From: Tolypeutes matacus | Lineage: Eukaryota > Chordata > Mammalia > Cingulata > Chlamyphoridae | DNA: 64,000 bases | Reading direction: 5' to 3' | Assembly (NCBI GenBank): GCA_026826555.1 | Contig: JAKSZT010054304.1 | Span: forward strand, 34,837,424 to 34,901,423 | Notes under the pieces: generated by a model | What the model was told of the DNA's origin: nothing | Database searches by the model: none | Seen by the model: the letters and a program-made list of their open reading frames with translations, nothing else | In this document: in pieces, positions 11,281-22,984 of the stretch | How the letters are laid out: every line of letters starts with the position of its first letter | How positions within the stretch are numbered: the first letter of the stretch is position 1 | Position numbers and translations under genes: made by a program

Positions 11281-11520
11281 AGGCAGTAGAGCATGATGTT
11301 AAAAATCTCAGTTTTGGGGTCACAAAACCAGGTTTCGGTCACAGCCAATCATGAATTCTGTGACCTTAACTCTATAAGCTTCAATTTCCTCATCCATATA
11401 ATGGAGATGGTGATGATAGCAGTACCTATCTTTTAGGGTTGTTTTAAGGATTAAGTGGACAAAATAGATTAAAAAGCTAAGAGCAGTATCTGCAGATGGT
11501 AAGCACTTCTGAATGGTTCA
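11281..11520 (+). mobile_element. MIR SINE
   Basis: Sense MIR copy. Visible blocks are the tRNA-like head, a degraded B box near 'caggtttcggtcac', the core 'aatttcctcatccatata' and 'tagggttgttttaaggatt'. No target duplication is left, as usual for a repeat this old. Confidence 0.85.
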
Positions 11521-12485
11521 ATATTCTTATAAGCCTGCCCTCTTTCAGTTACCTGAAAAGGGAAATAAAGGAAAATTTGACTGTTTGCTTATTTGGTATC
11601 CATTCAAGTTCTGCAGCAGTGTCTCTTTGATGTAAAATGTTTCTTCTGTTCTCTTAGAGCTCTGGAGGAGTAAGAACGATCATAGGTCTTTGATAGGGAG
11701 GTGAATAATACAAAGGAAGAGAAACAGTTCTGGAATCACAGCGCCAGAGAACAGGGGCTGCTTAAGTTGCACTGTGAAGCTATAGCTCTCTATGGCAATT
11801 ATTAAATATTACTAGTTTTCTGGGTTTCTTCTTCAAAGGAAAATTAATGCCTTTGAAATGTATTCTTTTCACTAAATACCCATATTTTAAAAAACTTTAT
11901 CTTTGGGGTATATTAATGTGAACAGAATATGAGAAAACTAATTTATATCTTTTGGTTCTTAAAGACTTCTATTTTTATTGAACATAGGGTTTATTTTTTT
12001 CCTTCAAAATATTAAATTAACGGTATCATTTTTATACAAATAACTTGAAATAGCTTGATTTGTTAATCACTGCAAAATGTAGAGAGGGAAATATGTATAT
12101 CACTATCAGTGAAGGGCAAGCCATATTCTATTTAAATAGTTGTTGAAATAAGAAAATATAGCTTAGTTTTAATATTTGTTTTGTTTGGATTATATCTGAA
12201 TATTGGGCTATGATATTTGTCTAGGTAACCCTGTGGTATAAGATGTATACTTTCTTTATGGGGATTGGTTACTTATTGACTTGACTTACAAAAATGGCAG
12301 TTTCTCTTCATCAACCAGTTCTGTAAGCAATCATCCATCAATTCAGTCCTTAGAAGTGTGGAGTCATAACGCCCAAAAACAAAGTTTTTTATATTTAGAA
12401 AATAAAAAACATGATTGAGATTTTTGGGAAAATATGGAAAATCATAGCCAGAGGACTTAAAACATTTCAAGCTTAATTCAAACAT
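11521..12485. other. unassigned, no feature seen
   Basis: About 1 kb of AT-rich DNA without a recognisable element or gene. Confidence 0.5.
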
Positions 12486-12640
12486 TCATTAAGTAAACAT
12501 TTATTCATGCCTAACTACATATCAGGTTCTCTCCTAACAGGTAGATACGCAGAGATAAATAAAGCAAGGTCACTGCCCCTAAAGGAATTACAATTTGGGG
12601 ATGGATGGAACAGGGGAAAACTGGGAAACACAGAGTATGA
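12486..12640 (-). mobile_element. L2 3' end fragment
   Basis: Antisense L2 terminus: 'taagtaaacatttattcatg', 'agagataaataaagcaagg' and 'cactgcccctaaaggaatt' correspond in order to the reverse of the L2 3' end. Confidence 0.7.
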
Positions 12641-13295
12641 TAAAATAGTCTTGAATATTTCCCATTATTACAGTCCCTATGGGTAGCCAGAGTTTATCCA
12701 AGAGTTGGCCATATGATCTCTAGATAAATGCTACCGGGATCTTGTCTGCTAAAGCTGTTTTCAGCAATATCTATAGATCTAAATTTTGCTTAAAAAATAC
12801 ATTTACATGTACTTTTTATTTGGGGCTTTGGTCTCTGGCATCTTGAGTTATTATGGATTTACACTTGCAGAATTCATGCCCATATTCTGATCCAAGATGC
12901 TCAAAGCTGTTTGGCGGTGATCTGTGCTCATTATGGTAACTCATCTTGCTCTCCAGTCAGAGATTAATTGTTTCAGTTAAGCCTTTCGTAGATTTTGCTT
13001 TAGATCAGCTGCAAATCACAGATGTGGTTCTTTCTGAAGCTGGTACATCTGGTGGCAATGCTGTTGATATAACAACATTTATTGATAGATTCATCTTCTT
13101 TCCCAAATTATTTGAATTGTTACATTTGCCAAGTACAGATTACTTAATTCTACTTTTGTATATTTTTGTTCTTTCTATTCTCTTCAATAGAACTGCCTTT
13201 CTATTCTTAACCCTGCATTACATAAATCTCTTATGGATTTATAACATCATTTAAGATAAGCCATTCTGATATTAATATTTTCTCTCCAATTTTTT
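12641..13295. other. unassigned, includes an unexplained open frame
   Basis: No repeat recognised. A 102-codon frame at 12946-13254 (TTG start) begins with a protein-like stretch and becomes hydrophobic and AT-driven. A stop lies just upstream. I do not recognise the protein. Confidence 0.4.
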
Positions 13296-13510
13296 TCTGA
13301 TCCTTGTCCATTTATTTTTTCAGATTAATGTTGGAATTTTGTCAATTTCTAAAATCATTCAAGATATCTATTCGAATTTCATTAGATTTAAACATAAAAT
13401 TTAAGTTTACTGCATCTGAACAATATTTATTCTTTGAGTTTCCAGAAGTCATTTGTGTCTCTCAGCAAAGTTTTGTAGGTTTTTTAAAAAAATAGGTCTT
13501 TTACCTGAGT
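13296..13510 (-). mobile_element. Old L1 ORF2 fragment
   Basis: Antisense L1 ORF2 sequence. 'ttgtcaatttctaaaatcat', 'tttcattagatttaaacat' and 'ctctcagcaaagttttgtag' occur in the order seen in the other antisense L1 copies (compare 23170-23350). It is heavily decayed. Confidence 0.7.
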
Positions 13511-13739
13511 GGGCTTTTTAAGGCTAATATTCTCTACTTGTAACTGAAAACAAACTGGAAAATTATTGGAATTATCAAGCCTGTAAAGTCAGAGGGTCCA
13601 CTCTACTGCTTCAGCTGATTACTAATCACAGCAACAAAACCATATTTTAGAAAGCAGTTTCATGTAAAGCTTGTTATTTGGACTTCTCAACTATTGTAAT
13701 GTGGATACTCTGATAATCACCATTTTTACAGATTCCCTC

Positions 13740-13960
13740 TGCTCAGGGTGCTCTTTTTATCACCATTGAAACATCTTTAAATCCTGTATTATATCTTTCA
13801 AAGTTAATTCAAATGTTACCTCTTCCCTATAACATTTCATGATCACACCAACTTGCTCAAAGAAGTAATCTTCTCTACCAAATGCCTTTATCTATGTATC
13901 CCATAGGGAATTTATAGTTGGCATTTTATTATGCTTTTCCAATTCTCTAGATCACTATTG
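13740..13960 (+). mobile_element. L2 fragment
   Basis: Sense L2 3' part: 'gggtgctctttttatcacc', 'ttaattcaaatgttacctct' and 'tttcatgatcacaccaac' match the L2 block that encodes the end of its ORF and the start of its 3' UTR. Confidence 0.65.
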
Positions 13961-15187
13961 AACCCAGTGTAGTGCCTGTTGTGAAGAGGGCACTCAAGTG
14001 ACCAAATTGTTAATGGTTGCTTGTCTGTGAGGCTGAGCCCCAGGATTTCAGCAGAGCAGGAAGCTTTCTCCTTGGCTAACACCCCCAATACACCCAGACC
14101 ACCAAGCAGCAGCATTCACTGAGGAATGAAAGCCACATTTTAGGTGCAGCATACCTATCTCCATTCCTGATATTTACTTCATATCTTGTGTCACAATCTG
14201 GCCATGTAAAATAAACGATAGTAAGGAATCCTTCTCTGAGCGAATATTGTTAAATGTCACATTTGTGAAATAATCCTCAGATTTCCCCTTTCTCTTCTTT
14301 CTATGAAAATGCACTGTGTGTGTGCTACTGTTCTAAGATGTTAAAATATTTTTATAGGAGTGCTTTGTTAAAGGCAGGTCTGTTTATATGTAGATATATA
14401 TTTTATCACCTTAAAAGGAATTAAAGAGGTCTGGGATTCCAATTTGTTTCAACAGCAAGACAGTAATATATTGTAATGTTTTTCATTGTTAAGTTGATGC
14501 AACATTTTAAACACAAAACAGAAGATGCATATACATCTACTATGGACAAGCAAGGCAAATTTATAAGCTATGTTTAGGCAGAGAACTTCACATGAACCCT
14601 CAATTCCTTTGATGGAATGAGCAGAGAGGTAGGATTTAAACCTCTTTGTATATTACAGTAAAACGAGGATGCACCAGTTTCTTAGAGTTTTTAATTGGTC
14701 TGTACAAAACATTTTGCATATTGAAACTAAAGAGAGCCAGAACCAAGCATTGAAACTTCTGTAATTGAAGCATTCTCAGTTTTCATGAAACTAGTAAAGA
14801 AAGGAGCATATCCTCTTCTCAATCTTGAAAAAAATATATAAACGGAAATTCACTGGAGTTTGCATTTGTAACCATAATGAAATAAAAATAAGAAACATAG
14901 AGTCCTGACTGGTGGGGAAATCTATGTCACTATTTTGTGTCCCAATTTATATTTTTAATCTGCGATAACCTTTGAGCAACACCAGTTTCTTTCCTCGCTC
15001 TCCAAACACAAAGAGGTCAACATAAACGTGCTTGTCAATGATCAGACAATAGATTTATTGTGCAAGTTAGATTTTGTTGAAGTGTTCTCCCCTTACATTG
15101 TGCCTCAGGTGCTGGACGAATTTTTTCTTTCCTGAAAGAATACAAATAAAGACTATTCCAAGAACCTTGAATATAGTTTACCAGCTT
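13961..15187. other. unassigned, no feature seen
   Basis: About 1.2 kb without an identified element. The minus-strand frame at 13912-14115 (67 codons) is not recognisable. Around 14940-15170 the sequence looks less repeat-like and could hold a conserved non-coding element, but nothing proves it. Confidence 0.5.
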
Positions 15188-15203
15188 AAAAAATTATGAG
15201 AAT

Positions 15204-15323
15204 AGGAGCCGGTGTAGTTCAAGTTGTTGAGCGCAGGCATACCACATACGAGGTCCCAGTTTCAATCCCCTGGCCCTGATACCTTAAAAATTTAAAAAAA
15301 TTAAAAAAAAAATTTTAAAAATT
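15204..15323 (+). mobile_element. DAS-type SINE (tRNA-Ala derived)
   Basis: Starts 'aggagccggtgtagttca' (A-box region), has the B-box-like 'agtttcaatcc' and ends in an A-rich tail. It is flanked by a perfect 16-bp target duplication 'aaaaaattatgagaat' at 15188-15203 and 15324-15339. This proves retrotransposed insertion and fixes both ends. Confidence 0.95.
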
Positions 15324-15339
15324 AAAAAATTATGAGAAT

Positions 15340-15989
15340 GGTTTTCACTGCCAAGAGATCTACAGTGATGATGAAAAACATATGTGAAAAGTGAGATACC
15401 GGAGGGCTTAAAGATATTCAAAAGAAAAATAAGAGTTTTGCAAATACATCTCCTTTATATGAACCCTTTTGTTTCATTTTGAAATGGAACTTAATCAATG
15501 CATCAAAAGTCATATGAAAATGAAGCATTTCTATATATAGGTCAAGAGAAAATACCAAAGCTCCTCCTTTTTTGTCACCTAGGTAATTCAGGTTAATTAT
15601 TTTTTTGACCTAAATCATCTGGGAAATGACTTTAATTATTCAGTTAACTTTGCATGCATAACAAATTTTAAGCAAGGCACAGAACCAAAGGAATATATTT
15701 TTTAAAATGTAAATTCAGTTAACCTGTTTACTGATATCATGTGATTAAAATACAAAGAAAAATGATTTCTTAATTTAACTTGAGTTAACTGGGGCTCTTT
15801 GTTGAAATCAGACTATAGGTCTGACATCATCCGATGACCAAGAAGTCAGGGGAAAGCTGGTCAAATATTTCTTGATCAGAACTGCCCCCTTTTCCTAAGG
15901 GCTGAGCTTTGAAACCAGTTGAGTACCATCTCCGTCACATCTGGTCTGGCCCACAGCTGCTGAATTCATCCAAGACCCCCACATTGACA
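15340..15989. other. unassigned, no feature seen
   Basis: About 0.65 kb between a young SINE and an old L2. No element or gene recognised. Confidence 0.5.
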
Positions 15990-17095
15990 TACCTATTGGA
16001 CATTTTCCTGTCTCAATAATACCCAATCTTCCAGTGGCATTGACACTGCTAATTACTCCTACCCTTCTGAAATGCTTCCCTCCCTTGGCTGCTTGGCAAC
16101 TTTCTTGTGATGCAGAACTGGTAATTATTGAAACGATCAGAAATTTTTAGCTGTCAAGATGACTAATTACCTCCTACCACTATTCTTGTCTCAAGGCTTA
16201 TCTGGAGGGACAAGTCCATATCATTCTTTCATTCCCCCAATATTGGTATTCTGTGGGCTTATCCTTTTTCTCCAGGGTCCTTTAAAATTTCTGTTTTAGT
16301 AGACATATCTGAAGTGACATAATTCACATCTATGCTTTTACCTTCCACTTGTATGTTAATAATTACCTCATTCATATGTGTGTCTAAGATCTTTTTTCTC
16401 AGATGCCTAGTGGAAACTTCCATGTGGGATCCCTCAGGTACCTTAAAATTTCTTATGTCTCAAACTGAACATGTATTTCCTCAGAAACAGAAATTGGGTA
16501 TCATTCTAGAATTCTACTTCTCTTTCTCCTGCTCATATTCAGTTGATCAATAAATCTTAACTATTCAACTTTTTGAATAATTCTTTTCTGTGTCCGCCTT
16601 ACCATCACTGGTTATTGTCTCAATTCAAGCCCTAGCCATCTCTCCCCTGGACTGATGGAATGCTTTTCCTACTGGTTCCTTTATTTGCAGACACATCCCA
16701 CTTTAATCAATCCTGTGCATAATGTCTAGGGTGACATTTTAAAATTGTGTTTCTGAAAACCCTCCTTCCTTGCTTAAAATCTGTTGCCAGCATAATTTAA
16801 TGATGCATTTTCATCTCTTAGTTTAGTTCTGAAGCCCTTGCACACCTCTCCAGCCAATCTCCTGTGTCTGCTCCAATTATGCTGAGCTATTTGCTGTTCC
16901 TTAGATGCGATATGCTGTTTCATGCCCTGATATCGATGCTCCTGAAATTTGCTCTGCCAGGAATAAGCTCCCACCGTATATCATTCCGCTAATATGTTTG
17001 AGTGCTTTAAAATTCCAATTATCTTCTCAAGGAAATCTTTATGACTGGAAGAGACACCCCAAACTCCTATTCTCATTAAATATTTCTTTGAAGAA
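15990..17095 (+). mobile_element. L2 (LINE2) fragment, about 1.1 kb
   Basis: A long decayed L2 in sense covering the C-terminal part of its reverse-transcriptase ORF. Recognisable blocks in order are 'ggcattgacactgctaatta', 'gtctcaaactgaacatgta', 'attgggtatcattctagaa', 'tctcccctggactgatgga', 'aaaccctccttccttgctta' and the terminal 'caggaataagctccc' area. Frames of 64-73 codons inside it are remnants, broken by stops and shifts. Confidence 0.8.
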
Positions 17096-18343
17096 CTGAA
17101 TTATTTGAATTCAACTTAATTTTTATTTTTATTAATCAGTATAAAGATTAGAAGCCCCCCATGTGATTAGCACACAATTAATTGGAAAAATTAATTACAT
17201 TAGTACAGTTCTTCTGCAACTATTATTACTTTTTGTAGTACCAACACATATGTGTAAGTGAGATAGGCAATCCTAGGTTTAGACTGGATTGGTGATTGTT
17301 CAGGTCTCAATTCCATTTAGTGGCTATTAAAACTATTTGACCTCAAAAATTATTACGTACTCCGAGAGGGTTTCACTTCAGATGGAAAAGTGAATGGAAA
17401 ACACTGGGCTTGATTGAGGCTATCTTGGAACCGAACTGAAAATCATCTAATCAATCACAAATTTTTGACTGTCATAATAACCGAATTACCTGGGTGAACT
17501 ATAGCATGTTGAAAAGAACCCAGTTATATGGACTGTCTGACCTCTTTGTCATCAATTGTACAACAATCTGATTGATTACTCTGTGACTGGCCTAAACTAT
17601 CTGTAAAATGATCAATTTTCTGTCATGTCTAATCCTGTCCATATTACAATGCATATTATTGCTAAGACTGCATTATATTCAATTCTCTATCATTGGTGAG
17701 CAAGGTCACTGTAATTGCTGATAAATGGCGCCTTTTATCATCATGTGAATAGGGGGATTCAGATTTAAACAGTGCCTTAAAAATGAATCATTTAATACCT
17801 GCAGTTGAACAGTAGTACTTCTCTCAAGTACTACTTGAAAACCTCATTTCAGTATCTCTGCTGCTGACTTTTTATTGTGATTTTGAAAATTCTAGAAGTT
17901 TTACCACCTACATAAATTTGCCTTTTTCTTCTATTTTTTTTCTTGTGCTACATTCTAGAAAATAACTAATTTTTAAAAATGAATAAAAGTGCTGCAACTT
18001 GACACTGGTGTTACAATAACAAATTATGTAGTACATGCATGACCCATTGGCAAGCCTCAGAATCTCTAAAAATAGAGCACTGGTCTACTGATGATGGGCA
18101 GAGTGACCATAGATAATTCATGATCACCATCATCATCATTATCATAAATACTCAGCCCTTTTCATTTCCCTAAGCACATACTTGGACATTCCTTTAAGAG
18201 GTCAGAGGAGAAATTAGAACTACCCAGCCAAGTCTTTATATCCAGTGAAGTCTGGCAATGCTCCAGGAGCAGGTAGAGCTGAGGCAGCATCTTGGGGATT
18301 CCATAGCAGGGCACGTGGGGTTCCCCCAGGAGAATCTGTGATA
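17096..18343. other. unassigned, no feature seen
   Basis: About 1.25 kb. No convincing repeat, although 17500-17640 faintly resembles a degraded MIR. No gene seen. Confidence 0.5.
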
Positions 18344-18431
18344 GTTTTATTTTTAGGTGGTACTGGGGAATGAACCCAGGACCTCATACTTTGGAAGCAG
18401 GCACTCAACCACTTGAGCTATATCCACTCCC
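18344..18431 (-). mobile_element. DAS-type SINE, short
   Basis: On the minus strand the head starts at 18431 with 'gggagtggatatagctcaag' and has the B-box-like 'gggttcattcc'. It ends with a short A-rich tail (plus-strand 'ttttattttta'). I found no target duplication. Confidence 0.85.
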
Positions 18432-18591
18432 TTTGGATACTTTTTTTAACTGTGGTAACTCAAATATTGGACATGGACTAAGTAGAAGGCTAATAATACT
18501 TAAATACTTGAGTTGCCATATCACTAAAGCTAATGTACTTTCATGGATGATGAATGGAATGATGCAATTGACTAAAATTTAGCCTTTATTT

Positions 18592-18661
18592 AGATAGAGA
18601 TAGAAGGATGGGTAGATAGATAGATAGATAGATGATAGATAGATAGATAGAATGATAGATA
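18592..18661. repeat. (GATA)n microsatellite
   Basis: Interrupted tandem 'tagatagatagata' units with two small phase breaks. This is a plain simple repeat. Confidence 0.95.
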
Positions 18662-18744
18662 AACACAGACAGGAAAACAGATCTTTAATTCATATAATTG
18701 ATATATAGTAAAATGACATGTCATAAAAATCACATACGTTAGAA

Positions 18745-18845
18745 TGAAGAAATACAAGGACATGGATTTCTGTCTATTTGTTCACTGCTGAATCTATGCA
18801 TCTAGAATAAAAGTAAGTAATTAATATTTGTTGAATGAATGAAAG
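18745..18845 (+). mobile_element. L2 3' terminus fragment
   Basis: 'tatttgttcactgctgaatc' followed by 'taatatttgttgaatgaatg' matches the extreme 3' end of L2 with its TGAATG-type tail. Confidence 0.6.
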
Positions 18846-19501
18846 AATTAAAGAGAATTTCTCATAAGTACAAAAAAAAAATTTAGCCTTTATAATTCTG
18901 AAGCAAGGATTTCTTGAAGAGTATGTTAACAATAGCAATTCTTTTAAGATACTTTTAGTGGTTGGCCTTTATAATGATTTAGACATGCAGTTATTTTATC
19001 TGCCACTATCTTCAATCAGTCATTCAAATTATCAATTATACTATCAGTATACTTTAAAAGAGCACTTATAATGATTGATTTAATAATTTTTCTGGTTACC
19101 TAGGTAGAGTAAGCCTACAGAGAAAAGTACATTTTTTCTTTAAACACTTATATGTAGAAACCAAAAGTCCAAGTAGTTTATACCAAGTGAAGGATGTGAC
19201 CAAAATAAAGTTGGATTGAAATATAAGAATAAAGGAGGCAGTTCTGAAAAATTGGAAACAACTTGAAAACACTGTTTTAGGATTTAAGAAACTTATAGGT
19301 TCATATTTAATTTTAGACCCTTGATGACTATATTTTAAAGTAACATCACTAACACCATTAGAACCAGATAGTCAGGTTTGTTTTGTTTTCATTTTTCCAC
19401 ATTAACATCAGTTACTGTTCAAGGATTCTGGTTGCCTATGTTGACCATCATGTCTTTAAATTGTTATACATTTTTTTAGGTTTTACTTTGGTTCATCTGT
19501 T
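18846..19501. other. unassigned, no feature seen
   Basis: About 0.65 kb of AT-rich DNA with no recognised element. Confidence 0.5.
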
Positions 19502-19559
19502 AGGAATATATGAATTCAGGAGTATATGAATTCAGGAATATATGAATTCAAGAATATAT
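19502..19559. repeat. 16-bp minisatellite, 3.6 copies
   Basis: Unit 'aggaatatatgaattc' repeats at 19502-19517, 19518-19533 and 19534-19549, with a partial fourth copy. Each full unit carries an EcoRI-like gaattc. It abuts the left edge of the old L1 fragment. Confidence 0.9.
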
Positions 19560-20119
19560 TTTGGATGTAAATTAATGAAGGGAACAAAATCCCTCACGTG
19601 TAGTAAATTTTCTTACTTAAAATTAAATTATTTTAATGACCCAGCAATTTTACTTGTAGATATATACCAAAGAAAAATGCCTGCACATGTGAATAAAAAA
19701 GATTTAAGAATGTACATAGCTTTAATATACATATTAACCCCAAACTGAAAATAACTCAAAAATAAAAATTGACCAGTAAATTGTGTTTTATACCTACAAT
19801 GGAATACTCTACAGAATGAAAATAAGCTAAAAATATAAGTGAGAATATGAATGAATCTCACACATATACTTTTGAGCAAAAGAAGGCTGACAAAATAATA
19901 CATACTGTGTACTTTCATTTATATAAAGTTCCAATTACATGAAGTGTAAAAAGTCACCACAGATCATTTCAGGAGGGAAGAAGGGGTAATGACTAGGTTG
20001 GGATACTAAAGAACCTCCCGGAAAGCTCTATTTCTTAAGCTGGGTGGTTTTTATGCAGATTTATTCATTTTGTGATAATTCGTGGAGCTATACACTTATG
20101 ATTTGTGTACTTTTGTGTA
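19560..20119 (+). mobile_element. Old L1M: ORF2 end plus 3' UTR (left part)
   Basis: Contains the decayed C-terminal end of L1 ORF2 (frame 19542-19748, with residues such as DIYQRKM and AHVNKKD) and then the 3' UTR ('ttatgcagatttattcattt', 'gagctatacacttatgattt'). The last bases of this 3' UTR ('attatacttcaataaaa') reappear at 22287-22303, so an LTR at 20120-22283 splits the element. Confidence 0.8.
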
Positions 20120-20292
20120 TGCTTTGAATCATGTATCCCCCAACATGACATGTTCTTTGTCTTAACTCCTGTTTTTGTGGGTGTAAAACTGTTTGTAAAT
20201 AGGAAACTCTGAAGATGTATTCTCAGTTAAGTTGTGGACTCATTTGTGAATAGGATTTTCTAAAATCCCATTTATTGTGTGATAAAACTGAA

Positions 20293-22031
20293 CCAAGGTG
20301 GGCAATTCCTCTACTAGGTGTATTTCCAGAAGAACTGAAAACTGTGACACAACAGATATCCGCACACTGGTGTTCATAGCAGCATTATTCACAATTGCCA
20401 AAAGATGGAAACAACCCAAGTGCCCATCAACCAATGAATGGATAAATAAAATGTGGTATATACATACAATGCAATACTATGCTGCAGTAAGAAGAAATGA
20501 AATTGGTGCCCATATGATAGCATGGATGAATCTTATTTACTTTTAAAGATTTATTTATTTACTTACTTTTTATCCATTTTTAACCCCCCACACCCCCGTT
20601 TCTGCTGTTTTTTGGTGTCCATTCACTGGGCAATTCTCTGTGTCTGTTTCCTGCCCTCTCTTCTCATCTTTTTCCTCCTGTCTTTACCAGGATTCGATCC
20701 TGGGAACCTCTGATGTGGGAGAGAGGCGTTCTGCCGCCTGCGCCAGTTTAGCTCCTGGTTTTTCGGTATGTCTTGTCTTGGCTCTCCCTTGTGCCACTCT
20801 CCTGTTACGTCATCATCTTGCTGCATGCGGTGCACCTGTGCACGAGGCCTGGCAGTGCACTCCTGCGTGGGGCCTGGGGTGTCACCCGCTCTCAGGGTTT
20901 GGTGGCCTGCACACCTTCTATAGTTTTATTATATTTAACAGGGAGGTCCCCAGGATCAAACCCAGGTCCCTCCATATGGGAGATGGATGCGCTACCATTT
21001 GAGCCACATCCACGCTCCCTGGATGAATCTAGAAGACATTTTGCTAAGTGAAGTAAACCAGACACAAAAGAACATATTGCATGGTCTTATTAATATGAAC
21101 TAAATATGAAGAATAAATGCATGGAATTAAAACCTAGAGCTTAGGTTATTAGGAGATAAAAGGAGAGCTGAGAAGGACTACTGATGCTTAATGTATGTAG
21201 AAGTTTTAATTAACTTGACTGTAAAAGTGTGGAAAGGGATAGGGTTGATGGTAACACATTATAGTGAGTAGCAGCTGGTTTATAAATGGGATAGTGACTT
21301 AAAAGGGTAGTCTAGGAATGTAAATGTTAATTGAAAGAAAGCCAGAGAATCATCTAGGGACTCAATAACACAGTAAACCCAGAGGCGGATGAGAATTGTG
21401 GTTAATAGAACAAATGTAGGAATGTTCTTCTGTGAACTAGAGTAGATGTACGTCACTATTGCAGGGTAGTGGGAATGTGGAGAAACATGGGAAAAATACA
21501 ATTGGTGTGACCTATGGACTGTGGTTAACAGCAATACTGTAATATTCATGCATCTATGCCAAAAATGTACTGAGTTGATAATGGGGGAGTATGGAAAAAG
21601 TTTGCCAATGGTATGCTATTTAACATGATTGGTGGTAATAGTCTGATGACAGTATCATATAATCTGTAACAAATGTCCCACCATGGTATGGCGTATTGGT
21701 GAAGGGATGTATGAGAATTCTACACATGCTCATGATTGTTTTGTAAGTTCACAACTTCTGTAATTTAAAATATATTAAAAAAATAATAGGGTGGGTTGGG
21801 AGAAAATACACCACATGTAAGATATGGACTATAATTAGTAGTAATGTTTTGATGATGCTTTTTCATAGCTTGTAACAATTGTTTCACGCCAATGCAAGGT
21901 GTTGGTTGTGGGGTGATGTATGGGACCCCTGTATGACGTTATGCATGTTTGTTTTTGTAAGTTCACAACTTTCATTATACACTTATTGTTTATGTATGAA
22001 TACTTCAATAAAATTTTAAAAAAAGAAAAAG
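20293..22031 (+). mobile_element. 5'-truncated L1 nested in the LTR
   Basis: Begins inside the ORF2 C-terminus (frame 20298-20546, with residues such as IAALFTIAKRWKQPKCPSTN), continues after a SINE, then a long 3' UTR and an A-rich tail at about 22003-22031. Flanking 9-bp duplications 'aaaactgaa' lie at 20284-20292 and 22032-22040. The 3' UTR has two related halves: one ending near 21775 ('aagttcacaacttctgtaat'), the other near 21990 ('aagttcacaactttcattat'). Confidence 0.88.
20534..21019 (-). mobile_element. DAS-type SINE, long (486 bp), nested in L1
   Basis: Head at 21019 on the minus strand ('gtggctcaaatggtagcgca', B-box-like 'gggtttgatcc'), a GC-rich linker, a second tRNA-like unit near 20765-20690 and a 3' tail of 'aaataaat' repeats at 20545-20565. 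A perfect 11-bp target duplication 'tggatgaatct' sits at 20523-20533 and 21020-21030. It inserted into the coding remnant of the surrounding L1. The 92- and 120-codon frames over it are accidental. Confidence 0.93.
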
Positions 22032-22283
22032 AAAACTGAATTTTTGTGGGTCCCATTCTGTATTACTGGAGGTCTTATAATGCAATAAATAGAAGAGATC
22101 AAGGACATCACACTGTCATGGAGGACTGCCATTACTAGAACACTACCAACCCCCAAAGAAAGCATGCCATTGTCTATATCTTGATTTTATACTTCTAGCT
22201 TCTGAATCCATGAGCCAATAAATTCTTTTTGTTTTAGCAAACTATTTTGTGGTATTTGTTATAACACCTGGCAAACTAAGACA

Positions 22284-22330
22284 CACATTATACTTCAATA
22301 AAACAATTTTAAAATTGAGATTTTTAAAAA
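22284..22330 (+). mobile_element. Old L1M 3' end (right part)
   Basis: Continuation of the 3' UTR that stops at 20119: 'attatacttcaataaaa' and an A/T-rich tail. Position and order show both pieces were one element before the LTR inserted. Confidence 0.7.
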
Positions 22331-22984
22331 AGGATCCCTGAAAACCATCATCTTAATCTGATAAAATAAAACAGCAATATTTTCACAATCCAAGGAATCC
22401 ATCAGCTTTAACCAGTTTCCTGTTATTTACTGTAATAAAGTAAAATTGAAAGAAGAACTATAAAGGACAGTGAAACATATAATGCAGAATAGTGTGTTGG
22501 AAATAATTAGTGACTTATAGTCAAATGATTTGAATTCTACTACTTACTAGTTATGATTGTGAACAAATCATTGAAATAAGTTGGTATAAAACCAATTTTA
22601 TAAAGAAAATATAATATATATAAAAGCACTTTAAAATGCTAACCAAAACATGACTTATTATCAACACTATAGTTCTTAGAAGACCAGACAACTGATTGGA
22701 AAGAAAAATTTAGTCAAGTGTAGAAGTTAAATAACTTTAATTTTAATTTAATGTTCTTTGTTTTTTAAAAAACATTATATTAAAGCAAAACATTAGTGAA
22801 TGAGAGATAAAGTCTAAATAATATTAAAGTTTTTCTAAATTTTTGAAATAAATTGCAAGATTATTCCATTTACTTTTTTATTTAAAGACATATTTGTTGA
22901 GTATTTCTATAACTCAGAACTATCTAAAGGTATAGAAAAAAATATATAACATACTTATTAAATGGAGACAGATTCTTTTAATTA
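22331..22984 (+). other. unassigned, with possible degraded MIR
   Basis: Around 22490-22680 the order 'atgatttgaattctactact', 'tactagttatgattgtgaac' resembles a very diverged sense MIR. The rest is AT-rich with no identity. Confidence 0.4.

Larger units (their letters stand above)
20120..22283 (+). mobile_element. MaLR/ERVL-like solo LTR, split by an L1
   Basis: LTR sequence occupies 20120-20292 ('tgctttgaatcatgtatccc' to 'gataaaactgaa') and resumes at 22041-22283. It ends with 'gagccaataaattc', 'tatttgttataacacctgg' and 'ctaagaca', the same end pattern as the LTR at 8530-8597. Combined LTR length is about 415 bp. It sits in the 3' UTR of an old L1M (parts at 19560-20119 and 22284-22330). 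The terminal TG and CA are present. No clear 5-bp duplication survives. Confidence 0.8.

Noticed and set aside
15208..15290. tRNA gene calls at SINE heads (also at 53365, 62463 and others)
   Set aside because: They have A and B boxes, but degenerate arms, A-rich tails and target duplications; they are SINEs, not tRNA genes.
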